DNA of 64,000 nucleotides from Streptomyces griseus (GTDB lineage Bacteria; Actinomycetota; Actinomycetes; Streptomycetales; Streptomycetaceae): the NCBI RefSeq assembly GCF_900460065.1, contig NZ_UAVD01000007.1, forward strand, positions 62,001 through 126,000, read 5' to 3'. This document shows, piece after piece, positions 43,623-51,383 of this stretch. The translations under genes were made by a program, and so were the position numbers. Each line of letters opens with the position of its first letter. Position 1 is the first letter of the stretch. The notes under the pieces were generated by a model, which was not told the origin of the DNA, did not search any database, and saw only the letters and a list, made by a program, of their open reading frames with translations.

Positions 43623-43653
43623 TTGACCTCAACTCCGCTTGAGGTCCTACGTT
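43623..43653 (+). promoter_or_regulatory. Overspaced promoter with SoxR/MerR-type box, probably leaderless, for the MarR gene
   Basis: TTGACC (43623-43628) and TACGTT (43648-43653) are separated by 19 bases, the long spacer typical of MerR-family-activated promoters. The spacer region holds the inverted repeat ACCTCAACTCCGCTTGAGGT (43626-43645), one base off the SoxR-box consensus CCTCAAGnnnnCTTGAGG. The -10 box ends only seven bases before the ATG at 43661, so the message would be leaderless. Confidence 0.7.
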
Positions 43654-43660
43654 CTGAGCC

Positions 43661-44122
43661 ATGGACTACTCACACGACGACGCGGGACTCGCCCGCCAGC
43701 CGATCGGCTACTGGAGCTGGGCCGCGCACGAGGCGACGGTCACCCACATCCGGGCCGCGCTGGCCGAACACGGACTCACCCAGCCGCCCTGGTGGGTGCT
43801 CAACCAACTGGAGGGCGCGGGCGAGGAGGGACGGGGCCGGGCCGAGCTGGTCACCATGCTCAGCGGCTACCTCGACACCGGGGCGGACGGCATGGAGGAG
43901 GCCGTCGAGGGCCTCCTCGAACGGGGCCTGGTCACCGAGGACTCCGGGGCCCGGCTGCGGAGCACCCCCGAGGGGCGGGCACTGCGCGAGAAGGCGTACG
44001 CCCGGGTCTCGCGGGCGAGCGCGGAGATCCACGAGGGCATCCCCGAGGCGGAGTTCGTCGCCGCGCTGAAGGTGCTCCAGCGGATGATCCACAACGTCGG
44101 GGGGAAGGCCTGGCACCACTGA
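43661..44122 (+). CDS. MarR-family-like regulator
   Basis: 153 residues. Winged-helix pattern: GYWSWAAHEATVTHIRAALAEHGLTQPPWWVLNQLEG, then RAELVTMLSGYLDTGADGMEEAVEGLLERGLVTED as recognition region, and the wing ARLRSTPEGRALREKA. A C-terminal helix pair (EFVAALKVLQRMIHNVG) would dimerise. The helix-turn-helix is not a perfect MarR match. Its promoter has a SoxR-like box, suggesting redox-linked control. It lies divergent from the glycopolymer locus and convergent with the LysE gene; its own targets are unknown. Confidence 0.8.
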   Translation: MDYSHDDAGLARQPIGYWSWAAHEATVTHIRAALAEHGLTQPPWWVLNQLEGAGEEGRGRAELVTMLSGYLDTGADGMEEAVEGLLERGLVTEDSGARLRSTPEGRALREKAYARVSRASAEIHEGIPEAEFVAALKVLQRMIHNVGGKAWHH

Positions 44123-44151
44123 GGGCGCCCGGCCCGCCTCCCGGACGGCGT

Positions 44152-44844
44152 CTACACGCTGCTGAAGGAGAGCTTGGCAGCGAACCCGAGGAACAGCACA
44201 CCCGCGGCGGAAGTGGCCCCCGCCGACAGCCGCTTGCGGCGGCGGAAGGCGGCGGCCAGGCGGGTGCCGCCGAAGATCAGCACCGAGAGATACGCGAAGC
44301 TGGCGAGCTGGAGCAGCGTACCGAGCACCAGGAACGACAGCGCCGGGTAGGCGTAGCCCGGGTCGACGAACTGGACGAAGAAGGAGATCAGGAACAGGAT
44401 CGCCTTCGGGTTGATCAGGCTGACCACCAGGGCCCGCCGATAGGGCCGCTCCACGGGGGCCGCCGCTCCGGAGGCCCCGGCCGCGTCAGCCGTCCCGGAG
44501 GCGTCCACCGTCTCCACGAGCTCGGCGGTACGGCGGTGCCGCTCGCGCCAGAGGGCCGCGGCGGCGCGCAGCATCCCGATGGCCATCCAGGTCAGATAGG
44601 CCGCGCCCGCGTACTTGACGACCGCGAAAAGCAGGGGCGTGGTCTGGAGCAGGGACGCCGCGCCCAGCGCGGAGAGCGTCATCAGGATGGCGTCCCCGGT
44701 CCAGACGCCCGCGGCGGCCGAATAGCCGGTGCGCACGCCGCGACGGGCCGCGACGGAGAGCACGTACAGCGAGTTCGGCCCCGGAAGGAGAACGATCAGC
44801 GCCAGACCGGCGAGATAGGTCGGAAGATCGGTGACACCCAGCAT
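44152..44844 (-). CDS. LysE/LeuE-family exporter
   Basis: 230 residues from ATG 44844, six membrane helices. Family signature near the start: LPTYLAGLALIVLLPGPNSLYVLSVAARRGVRTGYSAAAGVWTGD, and later RRALVVSLINPKAILFLISFFVQF. This is the RhtB/LeuE branch that exports amino acids such as leucine or threonine. A polar loop of about 30 residues between helices (VDASGTADAAGASG) is longer than usual. The gene stands alone. Confidence 0.87.
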   Translation of the reverse strand: MLGVTDLPTYLAGLALIVLLPGPNSLYVLSVAARRGVRTGYSAAAGVWTGDAILMTLSALGAASLLQTTPLLFAVVKYAGAAYLTWMAIGMLRAAAALWRERHRRTAELVETVDASGTADAAGASGAAAPVERPYRRALVVSLINPKAILFLISFFVQFVDPGYAYPALSFLVLGTLLQLASFAYLSVLIFGGTRLAAAFRRRKRLSAGATSAAGVLFLGFAAKLSFSSV

Positions 44845-45085
44845 GGACGGAGTCTCGCACGCCCGTACGGGGTGGCGTCCAGGGGGTTTCACCAGGCGAT
44901 ATCGACGGCCCGGCGCCGCCCGGAGGAGAGCTGTTCCGGGCGGGCCGGACCCGGCCATGATCCACCGGGCGCCCCCTCGGGGGGCTGGACGCGCGGCCGA
45001 GGTCCGGCGGAGGATTCGGTGACCGGGCCGGACGGGAATCCGTACAGGAGGCGCCGGACCGGCGGGTGATCCAGGGGGACCGAAC

Positions 45086-46117
45086 ATGGCGGACACGAAC
45101 AGCGGGTGGGACGGCCGGGGAACGAGCGGCCCGGGCGGGGCGCCGGGCCCGGCAGCGGGGCCGGGCCCGGTCGCCGGGCGGTGTGCGGGCGGAAGGCCCC
45201 GGGGGCGTCGCGCCGTCGCCGCCTCCCTCGTCGCGCTGGCCGCCCTCGCGACGGGGTGCGAGCCCGGGACCGCCGAGGGGGCGCAGGAGGTGGCGCCGCC
45301 GGCGCGGGCCACGCGGGCGGCCCCACCCGCCCCGAGCCCCTTCCTCACGGCCCCCGCCCCCACCCCCGCGGCCGAGGACGCGAAGCCGAGCGCCGCGCCG
45401 CCGCCCGGCCCGTCGGCGTCCACCGCCGCCCCGGCTCCGACGAGGGCCCGTCCGAAGCCACCTGCGCCGAGCACCGCGCCGCCGCCGCGCGTCCTGATGC
45501 GTACGGGGTCCGAGAGCGACCGGGTACGGGAACTCCAGGCCCGGCTCCGCCAGATCGGCCACTTCGGGCGCAATCCCACCGGCTACTACGGCTCCGTCAC
45601 CGCCGACGCCGTACGGTCCTTTCAGGCCAAGCGGCGGCTGCCCGTCACCGGCAGCACCGACGCGGTCACCTGGCAGCGGCTGCTGGCCATGACCCGGGTG
45701 CCGACGGCCGAGGAGCTGGACCCGCCGACCGAGCGGCCGTTGGCCGCGCCGGACGAACGGTGCCTGAAGGGCCGGGTCCTGTGCATCAGCAAGGAGAGCC
45801 GGACCCTGGCGTGGATGAGGGACGGCAAGGTCCTCTCCGCCATGGACGTGCGCTTCGGCTCGGAGTACACGCCCACCAGGGAGGGCGTGTTCGAGGTGTT
45901 CTGGAAGTCCCGGGACCATGTGTCGACGCTCTACGACACCCCGATGCCGTACGCCCTGTTCTTCAGCGGCGGCCAGGCGGTCCACTACTCCGCCGACTTC
46001 GCGGCCAACGGTTACGGCGGCGCCTCGCACGGCTGCGTCAACGTACGGGACAAGAAGAAGGTCGCGGCCCTGTTCGACCAGGTGAAGAACGGCGACAAGG
46101 TCGTCGTCTACTCGTGA
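45086..46117 (+). CDS. L,D-transpeptidase lipoprotein with peptidoglycan-binding domain
   Basis: 343 residues. A 44-residue polar head precedes a hydrophobic segment ending in ALATGC, a lipobox-like site; the long head is odd and a later start cannot be ruled out, although no better one is seen. A Pro/Ala-rich linker of about 80 residues spans the periplasm-like zone. Then a PG_binding_1 domain (SDRVRELQARLRQIGHFGRNPTGYYGSVTADAVRSFQ), and a YkuD domain with HYSADFAANGYGGASHGCVNVRD: His315 and Cys317 of the S-H-G-C motif are intact. It should form 3-3 peptidoglycan cross-links. Paralogue at 12191-12907. Confidence 0.86.
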   Translation: MADTNSGWDGRGTSGPGGAPGPAAGPGPVAGRCAGGRPRGRRAVAASLVALAALATGCEPGTAEGAQEVAPPARATRAAPPAPSPFLTAPAPTPAAEDAKPSAAPPPGPSASTAAPAPTRARPKPPAPSTAPPPRVLMRTGSESDRVRELQARLRQIGHFGRNPTGYYGSVTADAVRSFQAKRRLPVTGSTDAVTWQRLLAMTRVPTAEELDPPTERPLAAPDERCLKGRVLCISKESRTLAWMRDGKVLSAMDVRFGSEYTPTREGVFEVFWKSRDHVSTLYDTPMPYALFFSGGQAVHYSADFAANGYGGASHGCVNVRDKKKVAALFDQVKNGDKVVVYS

Positions 46118-46149
46118 TCCGGCGCACGGCCGGCACGAGGGAGGAGAGG

Positions 46150-46186
46150 GCGCGGACGGGACCGGGGGAACGTGTCCCGCCCGCGC
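46150..46186. terminator. Hairpin after the L,D-transpeptidase gene
   Basis: GCGCGGACGGGAC (46150-46162) pairs with GTCCCGCCCGCGC (46174-46186) apart from one mismatch. It lies in the 304-base gap 46118-46421; the rest of that gap shows no supported gene. Confidence 0.65.
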
Positions 46187-46421
46187 CGATGCGCTGAGCC
46201 GAAGGTACGGGGGGAACCCCGGCTCGTTGCGCGGCCGATGACCAGTCGGCTCACTCTGTACTGCGCCCGGCCTCCGAAAAACGTCACACCCGGCCGCACG
46301 GACCGCTCGCGGGAGGTCTGGAACCGCAGGTCAGCGGCGGTCGGGCCGTCAGCGAGCGGTTCCGGTCACCCACGGGCGATTCCGGTCGTCCATGAGCGAG
46401 CGCGTCGATCCGCACGTCCCG

Positions 46422-47540
46422 TCAACGGGCCGGTACGGAGTCCGGGCCGGAGCTCCTCGGGAGCGGCGAGGTCCCGGTGTCCGTATCCGGTGCCACGCCG
46501 GAGCGAGGTACGGGATGGAAGGAGACGGGCGGCAGCGAGCCGCCGTCGCCCGGCCCGTTCTGGCCGTCGTCGTCATCGTCGTCGTCACCGTCACCGCCGC
46601 CGGAGCCGCCGTTCCCCCCGCCTCCGCCGCCCGGGCCGCCGCCGTCGAGGAGGCGGTCGCAGAAACGTTCCAGGTTCTTCTCGCCCTTGGCGAACTCGAC
46701 CAGTTGGCGTCGGCTGCGGTCGTCCAGCGTGCCCTCGCGGAAGGCCTTGCAGGCCTTGACGGACTTCTCGTACCAGTTGCCCGAGTCCGTGTCGCCGCCG
46801 GATCCGCCGGGCTTCTCCTCCTGGCCGGTGCCGCCCGCGGCCGTCTCCTCATGGCCGCCGCCCGGCTTGTCCTTGCCGCCCGGGCGGTCCTCGCCGGGCT
46901 CCCGGCCGGTTTCGCCGGTCCGCGCGCCGTCGGGTCGCGCGGGCCCTTCGGACTCCCTGGTCCCCGGCGAGGAGGACTCCTCCGACGCGTCGGGCGAGGC
47001 CGGGTCCGCCGGGGACGACGGGTCGACCGCCGGGCCGTCGGAGATCAGCGGCCCCGGGGTGACGGCGGCCGACACGGAGGTGGCGGGCGCGGGCGAGCCC
47101 TGCCCGCCGAAGGCCCCGGTGAACACACCGGTGCCGGCGGCGACCGCCACCCCGCCGAGCGCGCAGCCCGCCAGCGAGGCGACCAGGCCGAAACGGACCG
47201 GCCGGCTCCAGCGCGGGCGGCGGGGCGGGGTCTCGGGTCCGCGGCCGATGTGGACGGCGTGCAGCTGACCGGGCCGGCCGGGGACGGCGGCACCGGCGGA
47301 CAGACCGCCGAGCCGGTCCACGCCGTTGCCGTGACCGGCCTGCCGGAACGCGGCGAGAACCGCGTCCTCGCCGGGGAGTTCGCCTGCCGGGGACCGGTGT
47401 CCCCCGCGCGCCGCGCCGAGTGCTTCGGCGAGCCGGAAGGCGTCGGTGCGGGCCTCGTCGCCGACGGGGACGACCGGTTCGCCGCGGAGCAATCTCTCCG
47501 CCGCGTCCTTGTCAAGCCACTCGTAGTGCTCGTCGGCCAT
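46422..47540 (-). CDS. Membrane anti-sigma-like protein with acidic, Gly-rich outer part
   Basis: 372 residues from ATG 47540, overlapping the sigma factor stop (TGATG). The cytoplasmic N-terminus (about 1-110, YEWLDKDAAERLLRGEPVV, AFRLAEALGAA) could bind a sigma factor; a single membrane helix follows (RFGLVASLAGCALGGVAVAAGT). The outer region is Ser/Pro/Gly/Glu-rich, includes a short helical domain (WYEKSVKACKAFREGTLDDRSRRQLVEFA) and ends in a run of Asp (GDDDDDDDGQ) and Gly. No zinc-binding H-x3-C-x2-C motif is present. Coupling to an ECF gene is the main argument for the anti-sigma role. Confidence 0.65.
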   Translation of the reverse strand: MADEHYEWLDKDAAERLLRGEPVVPVGDEARTDAFRLAEALGAARGGHRSPAGELPGEDAVLAAFRQAGHGNGVDRLGGLSAGAAVPGRPGQLHAVHIGRGPETPPRRPRWSRPVRFGLVASLAGCALGGVAVAAGTGVFTGAFGGQGSPAPATSVSAAVTPGPLISDGPAVDPSSPADPASPDASEESSSPGTRESEGPARPDGARTGETGREPGEDRPGGKDKPGGGHEETAAGGTGQEEKPGGSGGDTDSGNWYEKSVKACKAFREGTLDDRSRRQLVEFAKGEKNLERFCDRLLDGGGPGGGGGGNGGSGGGDGDDDDDDDGQNGPGDGGSLPPVSFHPVPRSGVAPDTDTGTSPLPRSSGPDSVPAR

Positions 47541-48397
47541 CACATGTCCTTCTGCGTCCACGGTCGCGAATGCGTCACACCGGGAGTGACCCCGGCGGGC
47601 GCCGCCGGACCGCCCCGCCCGGGGCGCTGCGCGGGCACGGCACCGAGCCCGGCGCCCCCGGCCGCCCCTTGGCCCGCGCCGTCGTCACCGCCCTGTGCCG
47701 GCTCCGGAACGCCGTCCACGGGGGCGTCGCCCCGGTGCGTCCCGGGGTGCTCGGCGCCGAGGAGTTCGGCCAGCCGTTTGAGGCCCCGGTGGGCGGCGGT
47801 GCGTACGGCGCCGGGCCGCTTGCCGAGGGTCTGCGCCGCACTCTTCGCGTCGAGCCCGACGACCACCCGGAGCACGACCGCCTCGGCCTGGTCCTGCGGC
47901 AGCTGGGCGATGAGCGACATGGTGCGGTCGGTGTCGAGCGCCTCGATGGCGTCGCCCGCGGTGTCGGACTCGGCGGCCCGCGCGGTCAGCTCGGTCTCGT
48001 CGCCGCCGATCGCGGGGCGGCGGCTGCGCATCCGCAGGTGGTCCAGCGAGCGGTTGCGCGCGATCCGGGCGGCCCAGCCCCGGAACCGGTCGGCGTCACC
48101 GCTGAACCGGTCGAGGTCGCGCGCTATCTGCAGCCACGCCTCGGACGCCACGTCCTCGGCGTCCGGCTCTCCGACCAGCGTCCGTATGTAGCCCAGCAAC
48201 CGTGGCTGCACCGCGCGGTACACAGCACGGAAGGCGTCCTCGTCCCCGTCCTGTGCCGCAAGCACCGCGGCAGTCAGCTCCGCGTCGTCCCCCAGCACTC
48301 CCTCAACCCGCTCTGCCGTCCTCGATCGCAGCTGGTCAACTGCGGCGCAACCCTGCGCGAACCAGCACGCTACGTGCTCGGCGGGGGCCGCGTCCAT
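47540..48397 (-). CDS. ECF RNA polymerase sigma factor
   Basis: About 285 residues from ATG 48397; GTG 48298, closer to the conserved domain, is an alternative (252 residues). Region 2: DEDAFRAVYRAVQPRLLGYIRTLVGEPDAEDVASEAWLQIARDLDRF, then RGWAARIARNRSLDHLR. Region 4: MSLIAQLPQDQAEAVVLRVVVGLDAKSAAQTLG and PGAVRTAAHRGLKRLAELL. The last 60 residues are Gly/Ala/Pro-rich and unconserved. It is followed without a gap by a membrane protein likely to be its anti-sigma factor. Target genes unknown. Confidence 0.82.
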   Translation of the reverse strand: MDAAPAEHVACWFAQGCAAVDQLRSRTAERVEGVLGDDAELTAAVLAAQDGDEDAFRAVYRAVQPRLLGYIRTLVGEPDAEDVASEAWLQIARDLDRFSGDADRFRGWAARIARNRSLDHLRMRSRRPAIGGDETELTARAAESDTAGDAIEALDTDRTMSLIAQLPQDQAEAVVLRVVVGLDAKSAAQTLGKRPGAVRTAAHRGLKRLAELLGAEHPGTHRGDAPVDGVPEPAQGGDDGAGQGAAGGAGLGAVPAQRPGRGGPAAPAGVTPGVTHSRPWTQKDM

Positions 48398-48523
48398 GAC
48401 TTGTACAACCCGCAACAATTCGTCGGCCGGCGCACGGTGTGACAGAAAACGCAGTCATGGCGCTGAGAGGAGTACGGGGTCGTGCTGCGACCCCGTGGAA
48501 GACGGCCGGGGCCTCTCCTGTGG

Positions 48524-48606
48524 GGGGTGGCGGCCCCGGTCGTCGCTCCATTTCACCCTTCTGACCAGGCGATATGCGGGTCTCAGGTCTACTCCGTGAC
48601 CAACGC
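48524..48606. repeat. Left imperfect direct repeat bracketing the ATPase/TOPRIM-like cassette
   Basis: A 27-bp block at 48524-48550 is identical to 51131-51157. TGACCAGGCG (48562-48571) and GTGACCAACGC (48596-48606) recur in the same order in the right copy (51171, 51217). The spacing between blocks differs by 2 and 12 bases. It sits in the gene-free gap 48398-48850, whose remainder is visibly lower in GC and shows no supported gene. Confidence 0.7.
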
Positions 48607-48850
48607 ATCCAGGCGTTCACCCGATCGGCCCCGGTCAACTCGCCGCACAACGTCCTGGATACGTGTTCCGGGCCCTCCCTCTTGAACGCTCTGTGTGCTG
48701 GGCCATCGCAAACCGTGAAGCCAGGCATGCCCGGAACGTGAGTAGTCAGATAGGGACCAAGCGCGAGAAACCGCAGACGCGTGGGCGGGGATAGCAGCCT
48801 TCCCCGCCAGTAGGCTTGCTGGATCCGCTCGACGAACTTCCGGAGACCGC

Positions 48851-50269
48851 ATGCTGACGCGCATCGAAGTCCATGGGTTCAAGAACCTCTTGAACCTGTC
48901 CATCGACTTCGGGCCGTTCACCTGCATCGCAGGGGAGAACGGCACCGGCAAGTCGAACGTTTTCGACGCCATCCAGTTCCTCTCGCTCCTCGCCGACCAG
49001 TCGATGATGGAGGCAGCCCAGGAGGTTCGGGGCGTGCATGGCGAGCGCCAAGGTGACCCGCGCGACCTCTTCTGGAAGGGTTTCGAGCCCGGCAACCACC
49101 GGATGCGGTTTGCTGCCGAGATGATCGTTCCGCTGCACGTAGAGGACGACTTCGGCCGGGCCGCGAAGGCCAGCAGCACCTTCTTGCGGTACGAATTGGA
49201 GATCGGCTACCAGGAGCCGTCCGGACTCGACCGCTTCGGGCGCCTCACGCTCCTCCACGAGACGCTGGCACACATCACCAAGGGCAAGGCTGCGCAGCAC
49301 CTTCGCTTCCGCCACAGTGCGAAGCAGTTCCGCGACACCGTCATCCAGGGCCACCGCAGCGGCGCGCCTTTCATCTCGACGACCACGGAAGCAGACGAGT
49401 CGATCGTCAGAATTCACCAGGACGGTGGCAGCCGAGGCCAGCCCAAGCCAGCCGCAGCATCCCGGGCGCCGGCAACAGTGGTCTCCACGATCACTAGCAG
49501 CGATGACCCGACTATCCTTGCGGCTCGCCGTGAGATGCAGTCCTGGCGACGGCTTGCTCTGGAGCCATCCGCCCTGCGCCGGTCCGACCGATACGTGGAC
49601 CCTCACGTGATGGGCGCCGACGGCTCCCATCTGCCGGCGACTCTCTTCCGTGTGGCCCACGACACTCCCGGCGCGGACCCCAGTCAGGTATACGCCCGGG
49701 TTGCGGGACGCCTCTCGGACCTGACCGGCATCCATGTCCGGGATCTGGACGTCGATCAGGACGAGGTTCGGCAACTCCTCACGGTCAACGTGCACGAGGT
49801 GGCTGGCATGACACTGCCCGCCCGCAGCCTCTCCGAAGGCACCCTGCGCTTCCTGGCACTCTGCGTTCTGCTCGAAGACTCCTCCGTGCGTGGACTGATC
49901 TGCATGGAAGAACCCGAGAACGGCATCCACCCAGCGAACCTCAACGCCATGGTCGACTTGGTACAGGATCTTGCCGTGGACCCGTCGGAAGAACCCGGCA
50001 CGGACAATCCATTCCGGCAGGTGCTGATCAATACGCACTCACCCGGTGTCGTACAACTCGTCGGCAATGAGGATCTCCTGTTCGCCGATACCGCAATGCA
50101 CAGAAGCGAGAACGGCTCCCTGAACCGCGCCCTGCGCCTGCGTCCGCTCGTCGACACCTGGCGGGCCAATAAGGCGACGAATGGAAGTTTCGTAACCAAA
50201 GCCGACATCCTTCCGTATCTCACTACGCCCGTCGGGGCGCAGCTCACGCTGAGCGGGGACGCCGCGTGA
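48851..50269 (+). CDS. OLD-like AAA/ABC-type ATPase, candidate defence effector
   Basis: 472 residues from ATG 48851, with GGAG six bases upstream. Walker A is GENGTGKSN (Lys34) directly after the start strand RIEVHGFKNLLNLSIDFG, as in RecF/SMC/OLD-type ATPases. The long middle contains the insert seen in AAA_21/COG4637 proteins. A signature-like LSEGTLRFLALCVLL, Walker B LICMEEPENGIHP (Glu353, Glu354) and the His switch INTHSPGVV follow. Stop and next start overlap (GTGA), so it is made with the DUF4276-type protein. ATPases of this class paired with TOPRIM-like nucleases occur in several anti-phage systems. GC and codon use are looser than in its neighbours, suggesting acquisition. Confidence 0.83.
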   Translation: MLTRIEVHGFKNLLNLSIDFGPFTCIAGENGTGKSNVFDAIQFLSLLADQSMMEAAQEVRGVHGERQGDPRDLFWKGFEPGNHRMRFAAEMIVPLHVEDDFGRAAKASSTFLRYELEIGYQEPSGLDRFGRLTLLHETLAHITKGKAAQHLRFRHSAKQFRDTVIQGHRSGAPFISTTTEADESIVRIHQDGGSRGQPKPAAASRAPATVVSTITSSDDPTILAARREMQSWRRLALEPSALRRSDRYVDPHVMGADGSHLPATLFRVAHDTPGADPSQVYARVAGRLSDLTGIHVRDLDVDQDEVRQLLTVNVHEVAGMTLPARSLSEGTLRFLALCVLLEDSSVRGLICMEEPENGIHPANLNAMVDLVQDLAVDPSEEPGTDNPFRQVLINTHSPGVVQLVGNEDLLFADTAMHRSENGSLNRALRLRPLVDTWRANKATNGSFVTKADILPYLTTPVGAQLTLSGDAA

Positions 50270-50898
50270 CTGCTCGCGTCCTGTTCATCGGTGAAGGCAC
50301 CAGCGACAACGGCCTCGTCCCGCATATCGAATCGATTGCCGTGCGTAAGGGGCTCGACGTCTCGGTCACAGTCCCCGACTTCGGCCTGCTCCGACCGCCG
50401 ACCGGGCACTCCGTACCAGACAAACTCCGGGCCGCCCGCGCACTCGGAGGGACTTACGACCTGGCAGTGGTGCAACGGGATGCCGACCGAGGCCCTGCCC
50501 AGGCCCGCAAAGATGAGATCGAGAAAGCGATGGGCGCCGAGTGGCCCGAACTTCGGCACGTCGCCGTTGTGCCCGTCCGCATGCTGGAAGCCTGGCTCCT
50601 CCTGGACGAAGTGTGCCTGCGCCAGGTCGCCGAGAACCCTCGCGGCCGCGTCGGCCTCAATCTCCCCAAAGGTGTTGCGGCGGAGACTGTCGCCGACCCG
50701 AAACAGCTCCTCAAGGAGTCGCTCGCGCGGGCGAGCGAGTACAAGGGGCGCCGCCTAGCCCAGTTCCAAAAGCGATTCTCGCAGCACCGGCTGCGCATGC
50801 TGGAACTCCTCGACCCGGAGGGCCCGGTCGCCTGCCTTCCCTCATGGCGCGCTTTCGTTGAGGACCTCGACGCTGCATTCGAGGCCCTCAACGGGTGA
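50266..50898 (+). CDS. DUF4276-type, TOPRIM-like protein paired with the ATPase
   Basis: 210 residues from GTG 50266, overlapping the ATPase stop. The N-terminal motif LFIGEGTSDNGLV (Glu10) and VVQRDADRG (Asp72, Asp74) match the Glu and D-x-D of TOPRIM folds; RMLEAWLLLD is the block that follows in DUF4276 proteins. This fold binds Mg and cleaves or rejoins nucleic acid in primases, topoisomerases and OLD nucleases. Its own catalytic role is unproven. The C-terminal half is helical (QLLKESLARASEYKGRRLAQFQKRFSQ). With the upstream ATPase it forms a complete two-gene unit, like OLD split in two. Confidence 0.78.
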   Translation: MTARVLFIGEGTSDNGLVPHIESIAVRKGLDVSVTVPDFGLLRPPTGHSVPDKLRAARALGGTYDLAVVQRDADRGPAQARKDEIEKAMGAEWPELRHVAVVPVRMLEAWLLLDEVCLRQVAENPRGRVGLNLPKGVAAETVADPKQLLKESLARASEYKGRRLAQFQKRFSQHRLRMLELLDPEGPVACLPSWRAFVEDLDAAFEALNG

Positions 50899-51130
50899 CC
50901 TACGCAAGCTCGCTCCGCCGTACCGCGGCCGTCGGAGCGCGCCGACCCGGCGCAGGAGCCATGGTTCACAGCCTGCCCGTGCCCCGGACAAGCCGGGCGG
51001 ATCGCATGACCAACAGCGCCTGGGAACAGACAGAAGCACCTGAGAACAGGCCGAGGCAGTCGGAAGTCATGAACGAGAACCCGGATAGCAGAAATGCAGG
51101 CCAGAGGGGTGCTTCGATGAGGTACGGCCA

Positions 51131-51227
51131 GGGGTGGCGGCCCCGGTCGTCGCTCCACCACCTGGCCGCTTGACCAGGCGCTTCACGGATCAGCCAGCCT
51201 GTCCACGATCAACGGCGTGACCAACGC
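51131..51227. repeat. Right imperfect direct repeat of the cassette
   Basis: It repeats the 27-bp block of 48524-48550 and the two shorter blocks in the same order. The flanks GGCCAGG (51126-51132) and CCTGGCC (51161-51167) form a hairpin in this copy only. It lies in the gap 50899-51383, which shows no supported gene; GTCAC-CGC-GTGAC (51321-51333) is a small inverted repeat before the next gene. Confidence 0.7.
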
Positions 51228-51383
51228 GGCAGGGAATTCCTCCGGGTGTACGCGTTCTGCAACGCCAGATACCCCCAGTGAACAGCGCTTTCCGGTGCTC
51301 ACCCGACCTGTCTGCGCTCAGTCACCGCGTGACCTAGAACCATGGTGAACGATCACCGGACAGCAGCCACTAGAGTGCCGAGC

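Noticed and set aside
48419..48850. Small genes in the gap before the ATPase cassette
   Set aside because: Several short frames exist on both strands, but none has a ribosome site with consistent third-position GC, and some cross the direct repeat.
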